A DNA stretch of 64,000 nt from Rhizoctonia solani (Eukaryota; Basidiomycota; Agaricomycetes; Cantharellales; Ceratobasidiaceae), in NCBI RefSeq assembly GCF_016906535.1, contig NC_057385.1, positions 1,860,001 through 1,924,000 on the forward strand. Reading direction: 5' to 3'. Both the position numbers and the translations under genes were made by a program. Positions 34,683-45,923 of this stretch are shown here, one piece after another. How positions within the stretch are numbered: the first letter of the stretch is position 1; every line of letters begins with the position of its first letter. Under the pieces are notes generated by a model. It saw nothing but the letters and a program-made list of their open reading frames with translations, did no database searches and was not told the origin of the DNA.

Positions 34683-36815
34683 TTTATATGCGCCAGTCAG
34701 CCACTTAAATTGGCTGAACATCTACATTATTTACTTGGTCTTGTTTCCGCTCGATTTTTATTTGATCGTGTCTTCTTAGACGTACGTTATACTTTGGTAG
34801 TTTGTTGGAGGAGTCTCTTTGATTTTTGTATCTACCGTGTCTATATTGTCACATAAATGAATCCAACATTATATCTTCCGCGGCCGTGGCTCTACCCTAG
34901 ATTTATTTCTGTTATAACTCTTAATTGTCCCGGAACGCAAAATTCAATATCAATGTTGAATTTAATATTTGGATTCATCCCAGACGGACCTTTTGGGCGG
35001 TCCTTATCCCTCTGGAGATTAAGTAAAAATCTAATTGGTAGACCAAGTCGAAGGAAACCTTCTGTATGGAAGTTGACAGCACTAACTCACGGGGCCGGAA
35101 ATGACTCGAATACACATTTGGCACGCAATCAAGAAGTGATCCGCTCAAACTACTCACGGGTTGCCTGGACCTGGGTGTACAGTCTTGCGTTCACTCATGA
35201 TACTTGTGCTGCAAAGTCGGAAATCGTGTCGTCAGAGCCTGGGTGAAGATGAGTCTGGTGCAAAGAGACGCGACCATGACTTGTGGATCAAGTGCTAGGA
35301 AAGAAGAAGGCAGGGGTTAAGGAGGGTAGGAGGCCAGGATAAAAACAATTATAAGCGTGCCAGTAAACGGGCCGTACGCGACATGCAGTATTATCAGAGA
35401 TTAACGAAAGGGTCTTTTCACCGCAGTGTTGCGCCGCGCAAACCCACATCAGTTTAAACGACCATGGTTAAGCTCGATTTTTTCTGGGCGTATTTGAGCA
35501 TACTTGCCATTTAGGGGGTTTATATTATACAACTTCATTTTGCATGTATGTTGAGTTATCACAATACAATAACTTAGTGTTTGGTGTGCGCACGTGTGTA
35601 CACAAGATTCCCTTTGTACAGTTTGTGGTTTGGCCATAATTCTCGTACAATCTAATAATTATGGCTGGAGGACCTGAATCTCCACTGGGGGCCCGTGAAT
35701 CCATCAGATCAAAATCTTCACAGCGTTGCGAAGATCCGCGGGCCCAAATGATATTGATACAGATCTCTAGACCACGGAGAATCGGGCTCGACTCTAGTTA
35801 TTGACAAGAAATGAGAGAGGATTCTATGAGATTAATATCGTAATATTGTTGTTTCCAGAGTGTTCAGGTTGTTTTGGCACCTTCGGAGGTCCTTGAGTCA
35901 CTCTGGAGTCAAGTCACTTTTGTAGGATGAGATGTGTGTATACATGCATTTCGGCTGCTGGGACGATCCGCCCGGGACTAAAATCGATTGGCCATGGATT
36001 TGTGCCTTACACACTCCGAATGATCCGATCTACTGTAATCCGTATGTTCCGGTTTCTTTATTGGAGAGCGTCTAGTAAGTTACAGGGGAACGACCAAATG
36101 GCACCATGGCCTAAGCTATAGCTAGTCAAGCCGGTTCATGCATGGCGATTGGTGAAAATTCAGGTAAATATAAAGAGCTGCATCCGATTAATTCATTGAT
36201 GTTCCACATTTCTACTAATGCAACAGTATAGGGAAGATATGATCCACTCTGCGAGTATGGATTTTAAACCGTATATCGGAGTCGATTTAGACCATGTATA
36301 CTAATCTATATTAGTTCCTTTATATGAATTATACGTCATATTCTGACCAAGTTACCCTAGTCCTGGAATACATTGAAATGAAATAATTGCACAAGTACCA
36401 GGGCCAGATATCGTCCGTGGCTTCCTGTGATAATGACGATATCCGCACTCAGGGGTCGCGTGCCGCCTACCTAACTGATGCGTTTTAAAGCTCACCAGTA
36501 TACTAGGCGCAAGAGATGGAATCTCTTGGCCTGCCGGTAATGGCTCATCCCCCCCCCCTTCCGTATTCCGCGGTGCTATAGAGCTTGATAAACGAACCTG
36601 GTTCCTGGAGAGAACTCTCACTCGGTTGCTCCAAGCACATACGGAGCAATAAAGTGAAGTTACCCCTCAAGAGACTATACCTAACTCTACATCCGAGCCT
36701 TGGTTCTGATGCCCATACTCGTATAAATACAGGACCTCTAAGCCGGTTACTTGTATCCAGGAGTTCAATCCAGACTCATTCCTCTCTCTGCTCTTCGCCC
36801 CAAATCGGTGCAAAA
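34683..36815. other. Intergenic, no gene recognised
   Basis: 2.1 kb between the coiled-coil gene and the MFS gene. The longest open frame (34857-35246, 129 codons) has no domain and no plausible exon neighbours. A pyrimidine-rich stretch lies just before the MFS start codon. No repeats or RNA genes were recognised. Confidence 0.45.
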
Positions 36816-38482
36816 ATGACTGGCGCTGCCGTGGCCAACAGAAACGTATCTTGGAGGCAAATGTTTCCCCCTAGGAAGCTCGTCTATCCCTTCGCTCTTG
36901 TCACTTCACTATTCTTTCTTTGTGAGTACTCGTATTACCCAGCCACCTGATACATATATTAATCGAATACCCAGGGGGGTTTACATACGGTTTACTCGAT
37001 GTCCTTAACAAGCACTTTCAAAACACTCTTGGGATCACCAAACTTGAGTCAACGGGTCTTCAAATCGCCTACTTTGGCGCTGGTTATTTCGCATTCGCGC
37101 CAATCGCTGGCGAAATATTCCATAGGCGTGGATACAAATTCACTATCATCTTGGGTCTAGCGCGTAAGTAGTTGTACTTGACCCTCGGTTTTGACAACTT
37201 ACTCCACCTGTCATAGTTTACTCGATTGGTGCAATTTTCTTCTGGCCTTGTGCAAAGTTCGCAGGAACGAGTAGCAACAAGAAGGCCGTGTTCGGCGGTT
37301 TCGGTAGGGTTTGCTTTTTGTAACAGGCTGAGGCTCCAAGTTCACTGATTCAATTTACAGTGGTTTGTTCGGCTGTTATTGGATGGGGTCTCGCGGCCCT
37401 GGAAATCGCTGCAATCACCTACGTTATGTGTTTGCCCGGAACTGAACCGTCTGGTGCTGCTTTCCGCCTTCAATTTTCGATGGGGTTCAACGGCATCGGG
37501 ATATTTTCGGGGCCGTTCATTGCGTCCAAGTACTTCTTCTCCGGCGATAACGCCAACAATCTCACCAACGTCCAATGGGTCTACCTCGCTGTTGCTCTGA
37601 TGGGTGCATTTGTTGCGTTTTTATTTGTTATCGCCAAGCTTCCTGAGACCCCTCAAGCTGAGCTCGAGAATCAAGCGCGAGCTGCCGCTGAGATATCCGG
37701 AACAGATGCCACTACCGATCAGCCCTTTCGAAAGGTACGGTGTTCGCTTGTACACACATGGAATATAGACTGACAAGTGGGGTCACTAGCAATATCGTGT
37801 GTTCTTCGGCTGGTTTGCTCAGTTCCTGTGTGTTGCTTCACAAGTCAGCTCTGCCTCATTCTTCATCAATTATGGCGCCGAGGTTGTTGGCTGGGCTGAT
37901 GCAAAGACGTCCAAAATGTTGTCCTATGCACTCATAATGTTCACCGTCGGTCGCTTCGTTGGATTGGCCATCCTCACCATTTGGCCGGTCGAACTTCTTG
38001 TTGGTCTTTGGTCCATCGTATGTTTCGTCTTGATTATCTGTACAGCATTTATCGACGGCAAAGCTGGCATCGGATGCCTTATGGCCGCTATGTTCTTCCA
38101 GGCGCCTCTATTCCCTGGTGTTTTCGCTATTTCTACCAAAGGAATGGGGCGCCATACTCGTCGTGCTTCATCGCTCCTCATCTCTGCCATTGGTGGTAAC
38201 GCTGTGCTTCCCCCGATTCAAGGCGCTATTGCTGATCGTTATGGCACGCATATCTCATATGCTCTCCATATACCTTCTTACGTCTACATTACCGGGTTTT
38301 CGCTCTTCCTCTGGTACCGCCATGGCGCACATTTCAACTTACGTGACGAGCCAATGGCGAAGGTAGGGCCCGCTCTCGAAGGTGAAATGAGTACCCCGGA
38401 GCTACACCGCACTCAGACCAGTGACAGCAAGAAGTTAGGAGACAAGATGGATGCTGATATGTTTGAGAAGGAGAAAGTCTAG
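36816..38482 (+). CDS. Major facilitator superfamily transporter, FucP (L-fucose permease) type
   Basis: Twelve-helix plasma-membrane sugar:proton symporter-like protein. Five exons (36816-36921, 36975-37163, 37217-37303, 37361-37734, 37790-38482) total 1449 nt, 482 residues. FucP-like features include FLWGFTYGLLDVLNKHFQ in helix 1, ISKLESTGLQIAYFGAGYF-like helix 2, FNGIGIFSGPFIASKYFF and FQAPLFPGVFAISTKGMGRH. The latter matches the helix-10 region of the fungal FHS-family transporters. Cytosolic termini are charged; the tail ends FEKEKV. The substrate is unknown; hexose or deoxyhexose is a family-level guess. Confidence 0.92.
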
Positions 38483-38900
38483 AAAGTCAGAAATTATTAT
38501 TTTTACTTTGTACTCTAACATGTTTGACAATTTGTGACTTTATGATGTAGTAAGCACGTAGTAGGAAGATGTATGCGGCTACGAATAAGAATCGGCTGAT
38601 TGTTATTTGAATGTCACTATTAGAACCCAGACACTCATTCAGGGAGATCCTTTCTATTTTAAAAGAAAGCAAATCGAGGCAGATAGAATATGTAGGGCCC
38701 TGCACGCTCATGTATAATCTCAAGTTGTTTTTGAATTCAGAGCTGGAGTGATGTTGAGGTCACATTCTACTGTACAATTTCAGATTACAAACAATCCACA
38801 AATAAACGCCTTACACCTATCAAACCCGAAGCTGCACACTGAACAAAAAGAAGCCCCCACATTCATAGAGAGTACCGGGACGCATATGCATATAGATGAT
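38483..38900. other. Intergenic between convergent genes
   Basis: 418 AT-rich bp between the MFS stop and the second PRELI gene's stop; both 3' UTRs lie here. Nothing else was recognised. Confidence 0.45.
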
Positions 38901-39790
38901 TCATAAGGAGCGAGACCAGAAGCGCGACCTCCATCGCTTCCACGCCGTAGGCTTATCTGCTGCGCTTTGTGAATCACTTGGGATAGAACTATCAGGGACT
39001 GGAGCTTGGTCTCTGTGTGGATCTTGTAGTCGAGAAACATAAGTATCAAAGATCGTGCCAGTTGGGCTGATGGGGCCTCCAAGAGGTTGGAGCTGCATAC
39101 GTGACTCTCTGAGAAGATTGAGTACGAGAAAGATTCCCTGGCGAGACTGCAAACAATGTAGTTCATCAGAAGAAAGACCCCAATCCATAGCATAATCGGC
39201 ACACCTTTTCGATATTTGACCTAAATTTTGTAGAGGCATAGCTCTCAATACGCTTGGTGAGACCCCACCCGAATCGTGACTGAAATCGGGCCTCGGTAAC
39301 TTGTAGTGTTCGCCTACAGAGAGATGTGGTGTTTTAATCAGTCTCATGATTCGGGCCCTATGCGTCTACAACTCACCCGTCTTCGAGGGGACGTAGTGTG
39401 ACTTGTTCAATCACCCTCAACGCCTTGGTATGTTCCAGATTTCGTGTGGTGCAGTTCACGCGATGACCAATGGTGTCAACCTCGCTCTCCTCGACAATCC
39501 AACTTTCGGATCGAGCGACTACGCCCGAGGGGAACCACTTGGGCAGGTTACCTCGTTTGAGGATGAGCCGAGTTGTACGTAGATTCCCCTCTGGTGTGAA
39601 TGAGCGGTCGATAACATCGCATGAGAGGACATGTGCAGAGAAAGGATTAGGGTACCGTAGGAAGAAGGCGAGAGTTACCGTCGCCCAGTTGTCACTTTTT
39701 GAACACCGGATCCATAAGAAACAAGTGAGACTCTAAAGTAGAGTAGGACACTCACTCGTAGGTATGCGATTGGGAGAATAAATTGACCAT
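38901..39790 (-). CDS. Second PRELI/MSF1-domain protein with C-terminal extension
   Basis: Exons 39790-39756, 39694-39377 and 39291-38901 total 744 nt, 247 residues. The N-terminus MVNLFSQSHTY joins WATVTLAFFLRYPNPFSAHV, then SCDVIDRSFTPEGNLRTTRL and KRGNLPKWFPSG, the standard PRELI core with the YPNP and D-VIDR blocks. The region after RPLEDG is less conserved, and the basic C-terminus ends AWKRWRSRFWSRSL. At 247 residues it is longer than the 182-residue copy at 31205. The mitochondrial intermembrane-space lipid-transfer role is inferred from family; Ups1-like is the most natural guess. The exon 3 acceptor was chosen because it alone keeps the frame. Confidence 0.87.
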
Positions 39791-40079
39791 ATGGTGATGT
39801 GGTTGAAGTGGGCGAGTCGGGATTGAAGCCACCTTAAGTCCTGCTCCAACGTCGTCACTCGCGCAAGTCTGGGCCGCGAAATCCTCAAGCCGGCGGCCAT
39901 CGGCTTAGTAATCCGATCAGATGAAGAGCTTACTAAGGCTGATCAACACAGCCACAGATGGCATACAGACACATATGGTACAACAGAGCCAAAAAGAGCA
40001 AAGATTACAGTACATGCAACAGTCCCAAAATAGAGCCGAACAAAATAGTATGAGTTAGTGGAAGCAAAAATTGTGGTAA

Positions 40080-41777
40080 TCAATCTTCATCGTATTTACC
40101 AAGAGTGGTCGTTTTTAGATGACCGCTCATGCAGTGGCGGTTCGGACATTCGTCATCCTCATGCTCGGCATATATAAATTTGACACCATCCCTGGGTTCC
40201 ATTTCAATATCTCTCCTGGCAATCCTGTTGGCGTTATCCCATTCTTTCGCGCTCTGAATTCCTTTGAGAGATAGCAGCAAGCGGGAGGTCGCAACCGTGA
40301 AGATGGACCAAACAAGCCAGCGAGGCAAAGCAGCGAGCGTGCCCTGAACAAAAATCTGTCAAGCATTTCTAAGAATGGAGGAGTAATAAAAGTGCCCACA
40401 GGTGCCAACTTCCAACTCTAGAGTACAACCCTCGCCGGTCAGAAAAAATTGCAGGGTTAGTGACGAACTCACCAAGAGGTTGAAGAGCATTCCCAAAAAC
40501 ACGACCTGAAGCAGATTTTATGGTTTTGTTTGAACTACGAATTCGCAAGGACTCACGAAAAAATAAATAAATCCATCGCGGCTAAAAAAGCTGTCAGACA
40601 AGGGGATGCTATTGTTGAAAAGTGACTCACATCACAACATTGTGGATACGTGTAGAAGCAATTCTTATGAAAGATGTTATCAGTATGGCTTCTTGGTCAA
40701 CCAGTTATGAAATAGCCAAAAGGAAAATACCTTGGTGTCGATAACGATTTAATTACCAATAACATCATAATGACTGCCCAAGAGACTTGCTTAATAGATG
40801 AAATGTATATATCTAGGATGGGCTTACAACAGTGATAGATCATAGCTGGGATCCATACCGTCCATGTGTATTTTACGTGGCCAAAGCAAATGTTAAATAT
40901 CGGCTGTACGCTATACGACTCTTTTCGTACCATGAGCAGGTTGCTTTTCCGGAACGCCCAACAAAGATCTCTCACCTGCATTCGTGGTCGAATTAATGGC
41001 AACGAGCGCTATATTAGCGGCCACGTGAAGTACCCATGCCGAAGAGACCCAGAGGAAGATCTGAAATTGGGAGCATTGGTATTGGATATGATGTCAAACC
41101 CAATGCACGCACGTCTCGACGGTTATCCCATAGTATATGCACCCTCATTCCGATTAGGAAGGTTGCAGAAAATACTGTCAACAACTCCACTGCAATGTCG
41201 CATAGGAGCCACACTCTGCAGCTGACGTTGGTTTCGTTAGTGTCTGTGCGGCCAACCAGGATTACACTATTTGATAGGTATTTACAACTAAAAATGCCAA
41301 TCAGTTTGACGATAGCTGCACAATTGAATAAAACTTACTTTGTCACTTAGCCATGAAGCGGATCCTGTAAAGTCTGGGTACAATAGATTCAGCATACAAC
41401 TCATCTGGCCAATCTTTGGACATACTGGCAGTAGCAACGCCAATAAAGATCGGCGGGATGTAACGGTTCAGTAGAAACAATACTTTCACCCAGCTAAGCT
41501 GAGCAAATGGATATGCATGAGCGTCGTCGTCGCCAAACGTCGGGTGCCAATCGTACCTCAGCAGGCCATACGAGGCTGATTTCGGAGTTTAAAGTGATGA
41601 CTAGGTACCAAAGAAAAACGTGAGCACCAGCCATTCGGGATCCCGTGTAGAGCGCAGCTTACTATGATCCCAAACCATCAGAGTGAAACCTAACACCGTC
41701 ATCTGCTGGGTAAGAAATATGTCCCTAGCAGCGGTGATTAATTCTTGAGTTTGTTCAGGCGTCAGCTCCACAGACAT
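40080..41777 (-). CDS. DUF6533 seven-helix membrane protein
   Basis: Basidiomycete-specific receptor-like family with unknown ligand. The start at 41777 begins MSVELTPEQTQELI. An intron splits the VWDH/IITL core of DUF6533, and another precedes LSWVKVLFLLNRYIPPIF, the family hallmark. Later exons encode CRVWLLCDIAVELLTVFSAT with GMRVHILWDNRR, then further hydrophobic helices (about 41000-40700 and 40400-40250). The tail is charged and ends KYDED. About eight short exons are needed; those between 40700 and 40330 are placed only approximately. G-protein-coupled-receptor function is often suggested for such proteins but unproven. Confidence 0.8.
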
Positions 41778-42868
41778 GATGCATTCGTCTCTTCGAGCCT
41801 GGTAGAGAGAAGGGTCAAGTGATCGCCTTAAGCAAGGCGGACCAGAGATTATGAACGTGCGGTTGACTTGTGTTTCAGGGAAGAAGGCATGGGAAGGTTC
41901 CTGGCTACAGAATGCAAAGAGTTCTTATTATACGTCTAGTTCATCGTGTATGGGTTAGTCGGAGGGCTGATCTCCTCTAGAAGCCTTCGCTTAGGAAGCG
42001 GTGTAACTCACATTCCATGGGTTGTCAAGTCCAGGGGAGGCCTACGAAGATCTCCATAAAAGGAGAGGATAGGAATGCCCTAGATAAAGTTGCAATACCA
42101 AGAGACGCAGGGGTTTCGCAATCCACTAAATTTGGAGGTGAGTTGGTCCAAGGTAAAGTTCGAATTCAGTATGGTTTGGTTTCGTGCGGTTTTTTCCCGC
42201 ACAATAAACTTACACGAGACTACTCCTATCCGTCGTAAGGTATGTTTTGGATTTTCCGCAATCGCTGAAGGTATGTGGCGGATAAATTTGATGGCTGACC
42301 GCAAGAAGTCCTTTCCAGAGATATTCTCCAAGGTAGTTGTTAAATTTCAACTGGGACGAATTGCCATGGTAGCTTGTAATGGATCAACAATGGCAATGAA
42401 ATAGTGGAATATCTTATCGTATGCCTTCGTGCTTCGCACGGCTAAATAGATAGTTCAGGGGAGCAGTCGGAAATGTTGGGTTGGTTGGAGTAGTTTTACT
42501 ATAATGAATAAACTCAATCAAGGCAATCAAATAAACCAAGAGCGAGCGTGTGTTTTGACCAAATCGACCTATGGATATTTGGTTGAAAAAGTATGATTTC
42601 TGTAAGTCGGAGTCCAGAAGCGAGAGGCCTATACATTGGTTGTTCGCCTTAGCTCATCACTGGCATAGCCCAAGGATCTTCCCAACACGTAAGCAACATT
42701 ACGACACAGGTTAGCATTGATCGAGAATATGATGCGAACAAGCTAAAGCCTCGCGCTCGCACCCACATACATTGCAGGCGACCTACGTCAAACCACCGCA
42801 CGCCCTTCACGCGTTTTGCTATTCTTCCCAAGGCCGCGCTGACTGCTCCGCGTCCATACCTACTCAGT
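41778..42868. other. Intergenic, divergent promoter region
   Basis: 1.1 kb between the divergent DUF6533 and metallo-hydrolase start codons. Overlapping short frames at 42017-42404 show no domain. No repeat or RNA gene was recognised. Confidence 0.45.
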
Positions 42869-44595
42869 ATGCCTAGTGGTACCGTTCGCACCAATCCAAG
42901 CCCGAATATCGAGTTTATTTTTCATGGTACTGGAACATCTTCAAGTGTGCCTAATATCGCTTGCATAACGGCAGATCCCATAACCTGTGAAGTATGTAAT
43001 ACATACCAACATGCACTAGTGGCTGACCAACTACAGACCTGTGGGTCGACGCTCACACCCGAAGGCCAGAAAAATAGAAGAAGGAATACGGGTGGCATCC
43101 TTCGAGTGCTAGACGAGAACCAGGCTACGAGTAAAGTTGTTGTGATAGATGTTGGCAAAACGTTTCTTTCCGCCGCGTATGACCTCTTTCCCCGGTACGG
43201 CCTCAGGCGGATCGACGCAGTTATACTCACCCATCCACACGCCGATGGTAAGCGCGTGTCCTTATTTCTGAGAACGCATATCTCACCCTGCACTTAAATC
43301 AGCTATGAACGGGCTTGACGATCTCAGGGGCACGTCCTATTAGCTTTATAAACATCGTTCATCTGTTGACTAGTTCATTAGGATGGACCCTCAAAAAGAG
43401 CATCCAAGCCTATATCGATATATACGTTTCTGCCTTTACGTTCAAAGGTGAGAGCTTTGCATACTCATGCCCTAGAATGGTCTAAATTGGGCTAGAGGTC
43501 CAGAAATCCTTCCCCTACTTGGTTGCCAAAGAATTTGCTACTGGAGGTGGAGATGTGAGTCCTAGGATGGCACGGCGGTACCTTGTGCTAAACATGATAC
43601 ACGGATACCAGATACCAGAATTCAGGTGGCACATTATTAAAGAAAATGAGTCATTCCGCGTGGACGGCGTGGACTTTGACATCACACCAATTGCCGTGCA
43701 CCATGGTCGCCTTTTCACATCAGAGACCGAGGAAAATGGAAACATGTCAACGCCAAATGACACACCCATTCCCTCAGGTACGACTACACCAGCCAGAGCA
43801 CCTGATAATTCTACAACTCTCAATTCGAGTAGACCTAGCTCTGAGCGAAGCTCAGCGGAGATAACAGAACAGCGTGGCCCAGCTGACGCGCTAAATGGCA
43901 ACGGACCGAAGTTATCACCCAAACTGAAGCCCACAACCATTGCGAGACTCGCTCCATCCAATCATGCATCGGCGGACAAACCAAAACCATACTGGTGCTT
44001 CGGTTTCATATTCGGCGATTTCATGGTGTACATGTCTGACGTTTCTTATATACCTGAAGACGCTTGGAAAACAATTTATTCAAAGTCTCCGAAATCTGCT
44101 AATTCGAATGACTTGATTCCTGGCTGCGGGCGTACCACCCAAGCTCGTTACAAGGTACTAGTTGTGGACTGCTTAAAGTTGGAACCGCATACATCCCACT
44201 TTGGGCTCGAGGTTAGTCTGTGTCCTGTAAAACAAATTTAATTATTAACAATTGGTTAATCCTTAGGGCGCTTTGGACGCAGCAAAGCAAGTCAATGCAC
44301 AGAGGACATATATGGTTGGATTCAGCCATAGAATTACTCACAACGGTTAGTCCTAGGCTCAGGGTCAAGTAAACTCCTTTTCTTCAACTGAAATCTCGGC
44401 GTTTCAGATTGGGACACCATTGGAGAATACATAGAGGGTATAAAACTAGATGAATCTCGATTGAAGCGGCCGAATGTTGCAGAAGCTCTACGTATCCTGC
44501 CACCACCGGGAGAGGAGGGCGTTTGGATTAGGCCCGCTTTTGATGGCTTGCGCCTTTTTGGAAATAAAGAGGCGGTGTGGGATGACACTTTGTGA
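42869..44595 (+). CDS. Metallo-beta-lactamase-fold hydrolase (PhnP/RNase Z-like group)
   Basis: Predicted metal-dependent phosphodiesterase-type hydrolase. The N-terminus carries FIFHGTGTSSSVPNIACIT, typical of the PhnP-like branch. The metal-binding motif ILTHPHAD/AMNGLDDLRG (HxHxD plus downstream residues) is split by an intron near 43248. Other expected ligands are the histidines in IAVHHGRLF, the aspartate in VYMSDVSYIPED, and GFSHRITH near the end. A Ser/Thr/Pro-rich insert interrupts the fold at about 43735-43980. The exon after DDLRG is joined across a GC-AG intron (43330-43381), the only way found to keep the frame. It ends NKEAVWDDTL. The physiological substrate is unknown. Confidence 0.88.
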
Positions 44596-44707
44596 ATTCA
44601 AGGAATGTATGCAAACATGGCGTACACGTCTGAGAATATAACGGATTTTTGTAGCTTGGACATTTGCTTATGTAGTTGAACCTGGGATTGGGGTAGCTAG
44701 AAGAGTC

Positions 44708-45795
44708 ACGTGCACCCACATTTTTTTTTTTTTTTTTGGATACAATTTATTACTCGGACCCGAACACATGGTCGGACACCGAGGCTCGGTTAGAGCGAGG
44801 CTACATACAAAGCAGCCTGCAACAAGAGGGAAAGATGAGAACAGAGGGGGAACACACAGAGCGAAAGAGACTACACGACAGAAGGAGGGCCTGACAGAGC
44901 CGGAGCTCTGCGAGCACAAACTAATGCGGGTGGGGTGAGAACACGTCAAGAGAGCAGAGACGAGAGAAGAGAAGACATCACACGTAGCACGCGCATCCAA
45001 AGGGAGGAAAAAGCATATATGTACATAACGAGAATGGATCAGCATGGGGGGGGGGGCCGCCATATGACGCAGGCACCGAGGGGGGGGCAACTCATAATTT
45101 GAATGCATCCGTTGAGTTGAGGAATTTGGCAACAGCTCGCAGTCCGGCGGTGGTGCCGAACAGGGTGGAGCTCAGCATGGGGCCCGACACTTCCCGTAGG
45201 GTGTGTCTTGCGAGATCGAATGATGGGCAAGCTCGAAGGACGTGGTCGAGAGTCTGACGAGGGGCTCCGCATGGGCAGCTGGGGTCATCGTCGGGGCGGA
45301 ATCGTTCGCGGTATTCGCCGAGGAAGGCGTGACCCATGATGACCTGGATTAGCCGGGCGTGAATCGCACGATGGTATGGGAAAGCTTTGAAAAAGGGGTG
45401 GAGGGACAGGGATGGGTTGCGACGGATGTGTTCTGAGACAAAGCGAGAGTGAGGTTGGGATGACCATAGGTGTGACCACGTAAGGCTAGCATTACGAGTG
45501 GCTTCAGCCTTGCTCCAGGTTATTGATCTATTGTGCGAGTGCATTGGCGGTTTTGTTCCGCCTTCGTTGGCAAGGGCGTCAGCTCGATCATTGCCTTCAA
45601 CCCCCTCGTGCCCCGGGACCCAGTGGAGTTCGACCTTGTTGAGTGGTGACTCAGAGAGGAAGTTGTCGACGGCAGAGCGGAAGTCTCGAGATGCGTATTG
45701 GCATGGGTGTTTTGATAGTAGTGAGATGTTTGAGAGTGCGGCTTTGTTGTCGGCGAAGAGCACGATGTGGTGAGCGCCATCACGTGCACCCACAT
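44708..45795 (-). mobile_element. 5'-truncated LINE (non-LTR retrotransposon) with target-site duplication
   Basis: The identical 16-bp TCACGTGCACCCACAT occurs at 44708-44723 and 45780-45795, bracketing the insertion. A T15 run at 44723-44737 is the poly(A) tail of a minus-strand element. The body 44724-45779 encodes only the C-terminal part of the polyprotein, listed separately. No promoter or reverse transcriptase remains, so this is a dead-on-arrival copy from target-primed reverse transcription. It lies between the metallo-hydrolase and RINT1 genes and disrupts neither coding region. Confidence 0.93.
45092..45793 (-). pseudogene. LINE ORF2 fragment: RNase H and C-terminal region
   Basis: An open 233-codon remnant. 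RNase H motifs are FADNKAALSNISLLSKHP and LHWVPGHEGVEGNDRADALA. The first catalytic aspartate of the fold is lost with the 5' truncation. A downstream Cys/His motif (CPCGAPRQTLDHVLRACPSF) is the pattern commonly found at the end of Tad/I-type LINE polyproteins. The frame is intact, suggesting a fairly recent insertion. It is not an expressed host gene; the first codons come from flanking duplication sequence. Confidence 0.9.
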
Positions 45796-45923
45796 CTCCT
45801 TCCTGGTGACCTCCACGTTTCTTGAAGTTATTTGTTCTTGAACAAACTTGAACAACAGTTTAGTAGCCTACAATCTTCAAATATATAGAAAGTCATATCA
45901 CCTGCAAACTGAGAATCCAACTC

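Noticed and set aside
34857..35246. 129-codon plus-strand frame between the coiled-coil and MFS genes
   Set aside because: No domain and no exon partners; length is within chance for 2 kb of intergenic sequence.
42017..42404. Overlapping frames of 73-104 codons upstream of the metallo-hydrolase
   Set aside because: No domain on either strand and no plausible splicing to the neighbouring genes.
45498..45773. Plus-strand frame inside the LINE
   Set aside because: Antisense shadow of the RNase H coding remnant.
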